A stretch of DNA of 64,000 bases from an uncultured SAR86 cluster bacterium (GTDB lineage Bacteria > Pseudomonadota > Gammaproteobacteria > Magnimaribacterales > D2472): assembly GCA_902528215.1 (NCBI GenBank), contig CABZRR010000001.1:1-64000 (forward strand). Direction: 5' to 3'. A program made the position numbers and the translations under genes. Below are positions 60,475 to 64,000 of the stretch, in pieces; position 1 is the stretch's first letter; each line of letters starts with the position of its first letter. Below the pieces are notes generated by a model that was not told where the DNA came from, did not search any database, and saw only the letters and a program-made list of their open reading frames with translations.

Positions 60475-60559
60475 AAATACATATATTAAATAATTTTAAA
60501 AAAAATTACAAAATTGTAGATAAAATTTAAACATAGTTATTTTTCTCTAACATTATTTG

Positions 60560-62902
60560 CTAATATGAAAGCTTATAGGGATATCCGTGAAAAACTATCT
60601 GATTAATTCCTGCTGCAAATGCATTGCCAGCCAACCTTTCATAATCTTCAATCTTCAGCCTATTATAATTAAAGTCTATTTTGATAAATGACTCTGAACT
60701 AACAATCTTTTTATTTGCAATATTTCCAGCTGAGGATGCTAATTTTAAGAAATCAAAACTTCCTCCTGCAAAAAGACCTTCACTTTCAGGAATATCGGCA
60801 ACGGCATATGCATCCAAATAATTACCATATCCTCCATGCGCTTGAAGCCTTAACTTAATATTTAAAGAGTTAGTCCAGTTTTTTATTGGTAGGAGAAACT
60901 CAGTCATAAAAAGCTTTTCTCTTGTATGCAGATAATCCTCATATACCCTCTCTCTAAGGTTATATTCTGACTGATATAAAAATTCTTCACCGAATATTGC
61001 ATACAGGTACTTCGATTCTCCATTCTTTTTAAAAATTAAAGGCAGGTATGGACCAATACTATAGCCATGCATCTCCTCAAAGGTTTTAAAAAACTCTTTT
61101 GACCAGGGTAGCTCGCCAATTAGCTCAAAACTATCAATAAAAAAATTTCTTGGCTTATAAGGTTTTATTTTTTCTATCCAATTATTTCCAAGCTTCTTGA
61201 TATACTCCTCAACACCTCCTTTATTTAAATGATCTAACACTAAAGATTCATCCCATGCTCCTTTATATGCAGAACCCAGCGTATTATGAGAAACATTATT
61301 CTGATATATAAAAAACAATTTGTATTTCCCTGCAGGGACATCTAATTTCAATCCATCTTCATTCAAGGAATGGCTTACATCTAGAAACTCAGTCAAAATG
61401 TCTTTTTTTTGTGATTGTTTAACTTTTGCCAGAGTAACTTTCATTAAATCAATATCTTGATCAAACTTACCTATTGTTTTATTTACAATGAAATTTGTTT
61501 TATTTATATAAGAGGGCTCTTGAATTTTAGGAGGTTTAATTGTTCCGTTTACAGGCCCGATGATCTCTAACTCAGATTTTATTAGTTGCTTTGAGGGAAA
61601 ATCTTTAATGAATGGGCCTCCGCTCGACCAACCACTTCCAAGAGTAAGATCTACATTCAATTTTAAAGCATTAGCCTGTGAAAATAGATATTTAAGATTA
61701 TCAAAAAAGGGTTGTTCTCCCACTTGAAAGATTTCATTTTTATTTTGCATTAAATATTTTTTTGGCATTCCAATTGTCAATGTTTGTAGCTCAATCGAAG
61801 AAAACTTAGCTTTTTTAAATTTCTTCAGCTCTGTTTGAATCTGAGCTTTTTCTACTGCATTTCCAGGCCACCACCATCTTAAAATTGGAAAGTATCTATC
61901 ATCTGGATTAATCCACTCATTAGCTTGAAAACAATTCTTATTATTTGAATCTGTTCTTTGGCTAAGAATTAATATTTTTGCTTTGCCTGCTCCTATTGAC
62001 ATTGTTATATTTTCAAATGAATTTAGGTTAGAAAATTCATCTATGCTTCCGTCAAAAGGATCAAGAACCTTTATGTCCTTAAATGATTTATTTAAGTAAA
62101 AATTTTTTTTCTGTGCCTCATAAGAATCATTATAAAAATAAATAATTTTATGTGAGCCACATGACCTAGTGGCAGATCTAAAGTAATTTTTGTCTTTATC
62201 TAATAAAGTTATAAATGGATCAATATTTAGATCCTTTAAAGTATTAGCCAGTTCTTGGATATCATTGAGTTGAAACACGAGTTTAGAAATCTTTTCTACA
62301 TATCTAACGATTTCTGCATCTCTAATTTTAAAATTAGAAAGTCCAGTTGCGCGTTGCGGAAAATCACCTATGAATATTACTTTCAGCCCTGCATCTGCAA
62401 GGGCTAGAATCTTTCTCAAAATGCTTGGAGATGTATGCTCTAAATTAGTCACAAGCAAAGCTTGATATGAGCCATTTCCAATATTTAATTTATTCCCAGA
62501 AATATTTGACGACAAAAGATTCTTCTTACTTATCCTGTCATAGGTATAACCATTTAAATTAATATGTTTACTAATTTCAGACTCTTGATAATTTGAATTT
62601 AGTCTTCGAAACTGAAAATTCGGTTCATCTGGCCATGCTCCATCTTGAAGAAACCATGCAATATTTACTTCAGGTGCTCCTAGCTGCATAACGTACGACA
62701 TCCTGGCAAAGCTTGTATTTAACTCGTTTATATTTTGCCAAATGCTTATTTGATTTAAATTGCTTGTTAAAGCGATTGGGCCTGCTGTATAGGTTTGACC
62801 AAAGAATGAGTTAGGAAAAGGATACCAATTTTTATCCTCTGAGCTACAGCTGATAAATAAGATAAGTGAAATACAGAACGAAATTTTTTTTAATTTATCC
62901 AA
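60560..62902 (-). CDS. GH106-like (alpha-L-rhamnosidase family) glycoside hydrolase lipoprotein, apparent permuted domain order
   Basis: Lipobox LILFISCSS; RWWWPGNAVEKAQIQTELKKFKKAKFSSIELQ; LTLGSGWSSGGPFI; FFIDSFELIGELPWSKEFFKTFEEMHGYSIGPYLP; NAFAAGINQIVFHGYPY. Confidence 0.7.
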   Translation of the reverse strand: MDKLKKISFCISLILFISCSSEDKNWYPFPNSFFGQTYTAGPIALTSNLNQISIWQNINELNTSFARMSYVMQLGAPEVNIAWFLQDGAWPDEPNFQFRRLNSNYQESEISKHINLNGYTYDRISKKNLLSSNISGNKLNIGNGSYQALLVTNLEHTSPSILRKILALADAGLKVIFIGDFPQRATGLSNFKIRDAEIVRYVEKISKLVFQLNDIQELANTLKDLNIDPFITLLDKDKNYFRSATRSCGSHKIIYFYNDSYEAQKKNFYLNKSFKDIKVLDPFDGSIDEFSNLNSFENITMSIGAGKAKILILSQRTDSNNKNCFQANEWINPDDRYFPILRWWWPGNAVEKAQIQTELKKFKKAKFSSIELQTLTIGMPKKYLMQNKNEIFQVGEQPFFDNLKYLFSQANALKLNVDLTLGSGWSSGGPFIKDFPSKQLIKSELEIIGPVNGTIKPPKIQEPSYINKTNFIVNKTIGKFDQDIDLMKVTLAKVKQSQKKDILTEFLDVSHSLNEDGLKLDVPAGKYKLFFIYQNNVSHNTLGSAYKGAWDESLVLDHLNKGGVEEYIKKLGNNWIEKIKPYKPRNFFIDSFELIGELPWSKEFFKTFEEMHGYSIGPYLPLIFKKNGESKYLYAIFGEEFLYQSEYNLRERVYEDYLHTREKLFMTEFLLPIKNWTNSLNIKLRLQAHGGYGNYLDAYAVADIPESEGLFAGGSFDFLKLASSAGNIANKKIVSSESFIKIDFNYNRLKIEDYERLAGNAFAAGINQIVFHGYPYKLSY

Positions 62903-62922
62903 GTTATGAATATCTTATAACA

Positions 62923-62998
62923 TGGTGCCCAGAGGTGGAATCGAACCACCGACACAAGGATTTTCAGTCCTTTGCTCTACCGACTGAGCTATCTGGGC
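62923..62998 (-). tRNA. tRNA-Phe (GAA)
   Basis: Reverse complement GCCCAGATAGCTCAGTCGGTAGAGCAAAGGACTGAAAATCCTTGTGTCGGTGGTTCGATTCCACCTCTGGGCACCA; encoded CCA. Confidence 0.96.
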
Positions 62999-63114
62999 AT
63001 TTAAAGAGGAAGAATTATAACTGAACTGCGCTTGGTGGAGAATAGTTAATCAGAATATAAATTCTAACTTAAAAAATATTTCACAGACTTTTAAATTTAA
63101 CCTAAACTGAATCT

Positions 63115-64000
63115 ATGAGTATTCAACATGTAAGTGCAGATACAGACTTAGACAGTATTTTAGAAATCATTGATCATGACGCAGCAGTCGTGATTGATAA
63201 TGTTTTATCTGAGGGCGATCTAATTGAAATTCAAAATGAACTTCAGCCCTTCCTCAATAATGATATTGAAGGTGACAATGAATTTACAGGATTCCAAACA
63301 AAAAGAGTTGGCGCTCTTATGGCTAGATCTCCAAAATGTCGTGAGCTTGCTCTTAATCCTAAAATCAATGCTTTATCAAAAAAGTTTTTAGAGCCTCACT
63401 GTGATGGTTATCAGCTTCATTTCACATCAGCAATACAGATAGGTCCAAAAGAAACTGCTCAAATCCTTCATAGAGATAGAGGCGTTTGGGGTGGTTATGT
63501 ACCACGAAAAATTGAAACACAGTTTGCTACTGTCTGGGCAATTACAGATTTCACAAAAGAAAATGGAGCAACTCAGGTTGTGCCTGGATCTCATAAATGG
63601 GATAAAAACAGGATGCCTTTAGACGAAGAAATTGAAAGCGCCGAAATGACTGCTGGATCAGTATTTATTTATACTGGCTCTGTTATTCATGGGGGCGGAG
63701 CTAATCAAACTTCAAAAAACAGACTAGGCGTTTTTCTGCACTATGCACCTAATTGGTTACGACAAGAAGAGAATCAGTACCTGTCATGCCCTCCCTCAAT
63801 TGCAAAGGATTTGTCTCCTGAATTAAGAGATTTAATGGGTTATTCTCAAGGAGGCTATGTGCTTGGATTTTTTACTGATCCAACAGATACCGAAGGTAAG
63901 TTTGAGTCAGTATCCCCGAAAAAATTATTTGGAGAAGATGTTGATCCATTTAAAATTGGATCGTCTGAAGAGCTTTTAGATAGTTCAACCAAAAAAAATT
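63115..64000 (+). CDS. Phytanoyl-CoA dioxygenase family protein, 3'-truncated by window edge (absent from ORF track)
   Basis: Open frame from ATG 63115: MSIQHVSADTDLDSILEIIDHDAAVVIDNVLSEGDL...ILHRDRGVW...NGATQVVPGSHKW...GSVIHGGGANQT. Confidence 0.88.
   Translation, partial: MSIQHVSADTDLDSILEIIDHDAAVVIDNVLSEGDLIEIQNELQPFLNNDIEGDNEFTGFQTKRVGALMARSPKCRELALNPKINALSKKFLEPHCDGYQLHFTSAIQIGPKETAQILHRDRGVWGGYVPRKIETQFATVWAITDFTKENGATQVVPGSHKWDKNRMPLDEEIESAEMTAGSVFIYTGSVIHGGGANQTSKNRLGVFLHYAPNWLRQEENQYLSCPPSIAKDLSPELRDLMGYSQGGYVLGFFTDPTDTEGKFESVSPKKLFGEDVDPFKIGSSEELLDSSTKKN

Noticed and set aside
60361-60480. Interpretation of the paired elements as plain DNA direct repeats or operator sites
   Set aside because: Copies differ in stem sequences while preserving pairing and keep long invariant single-stranded cores, which fits RNA aptamers better than DNA repeats.
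1-64000. CRISPR arrays, rRNA operons, transposases, integrases, prophage genes
   Set aside because: None recognised; the only clear repeats seen are the yqiA tail duplication, the ntrC linker repeat and the paired aptamers.

Overview
AT-rich, tightly packed chromosome segment from a streamlined marine-type gammaproteobacterium. Lineage is inferred from gene content and order and resembles SAR86-like genomes; I could not test this. Nearly everything is housekeeping: dnaG-rpoD-tRNA(CAT), gshB/rsmE, fis-purH-purD, trpEGDC, amgK-murU, lptD-surA-pdxA-rsmA-apaH, folB/folK/tsaD, rpsU-yqeY, rph-pyrE-ribE, spoT-rpoZ-gmk-yicC, recG, membrane pyrophosphatase, ubiC-ubiA, glutamine synthetase-ntrBC, mutY-yggX. 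The most notable feature is at 60.09-60.54 kb on the minus strand. Two closely spaced RNA elements (core CGUUCAUC-[P2]-GACGGAAGUAG-[P3]-GAAGGAACG) sit in the 5' UTR of a 56-aa DUF4278-like (YRG-repeat) protein gene that ends in a strong terminator. This matches my knowledge of the glutamine riboswitch (glnA / Downstream-peptide RNA class), a system known mainly from cyanobacteria, and would be an unusual self-contained tandem-aptamer cassette in a gammaproteobacterium. About 7 kb away, a eukaryote/rhizobium-type GSII glutamine synthetase occupies the glnA slot upstream of ntrB-ntrC, with a readable sigma54 promoter and NtrC palindromes. Other notable items: a 133-bp-period tandem duplication of the yqiA 3' end abutting the NtrC sites, a GH106-like protein whose halves look circularly permuted, an amidohydrolase pair in which one member lacks metal ligands, a K+-dependent pyrophosphatase with a Na+-pump-like signature, and a rubredoxin gene and an edge gene absent from the ORF track.
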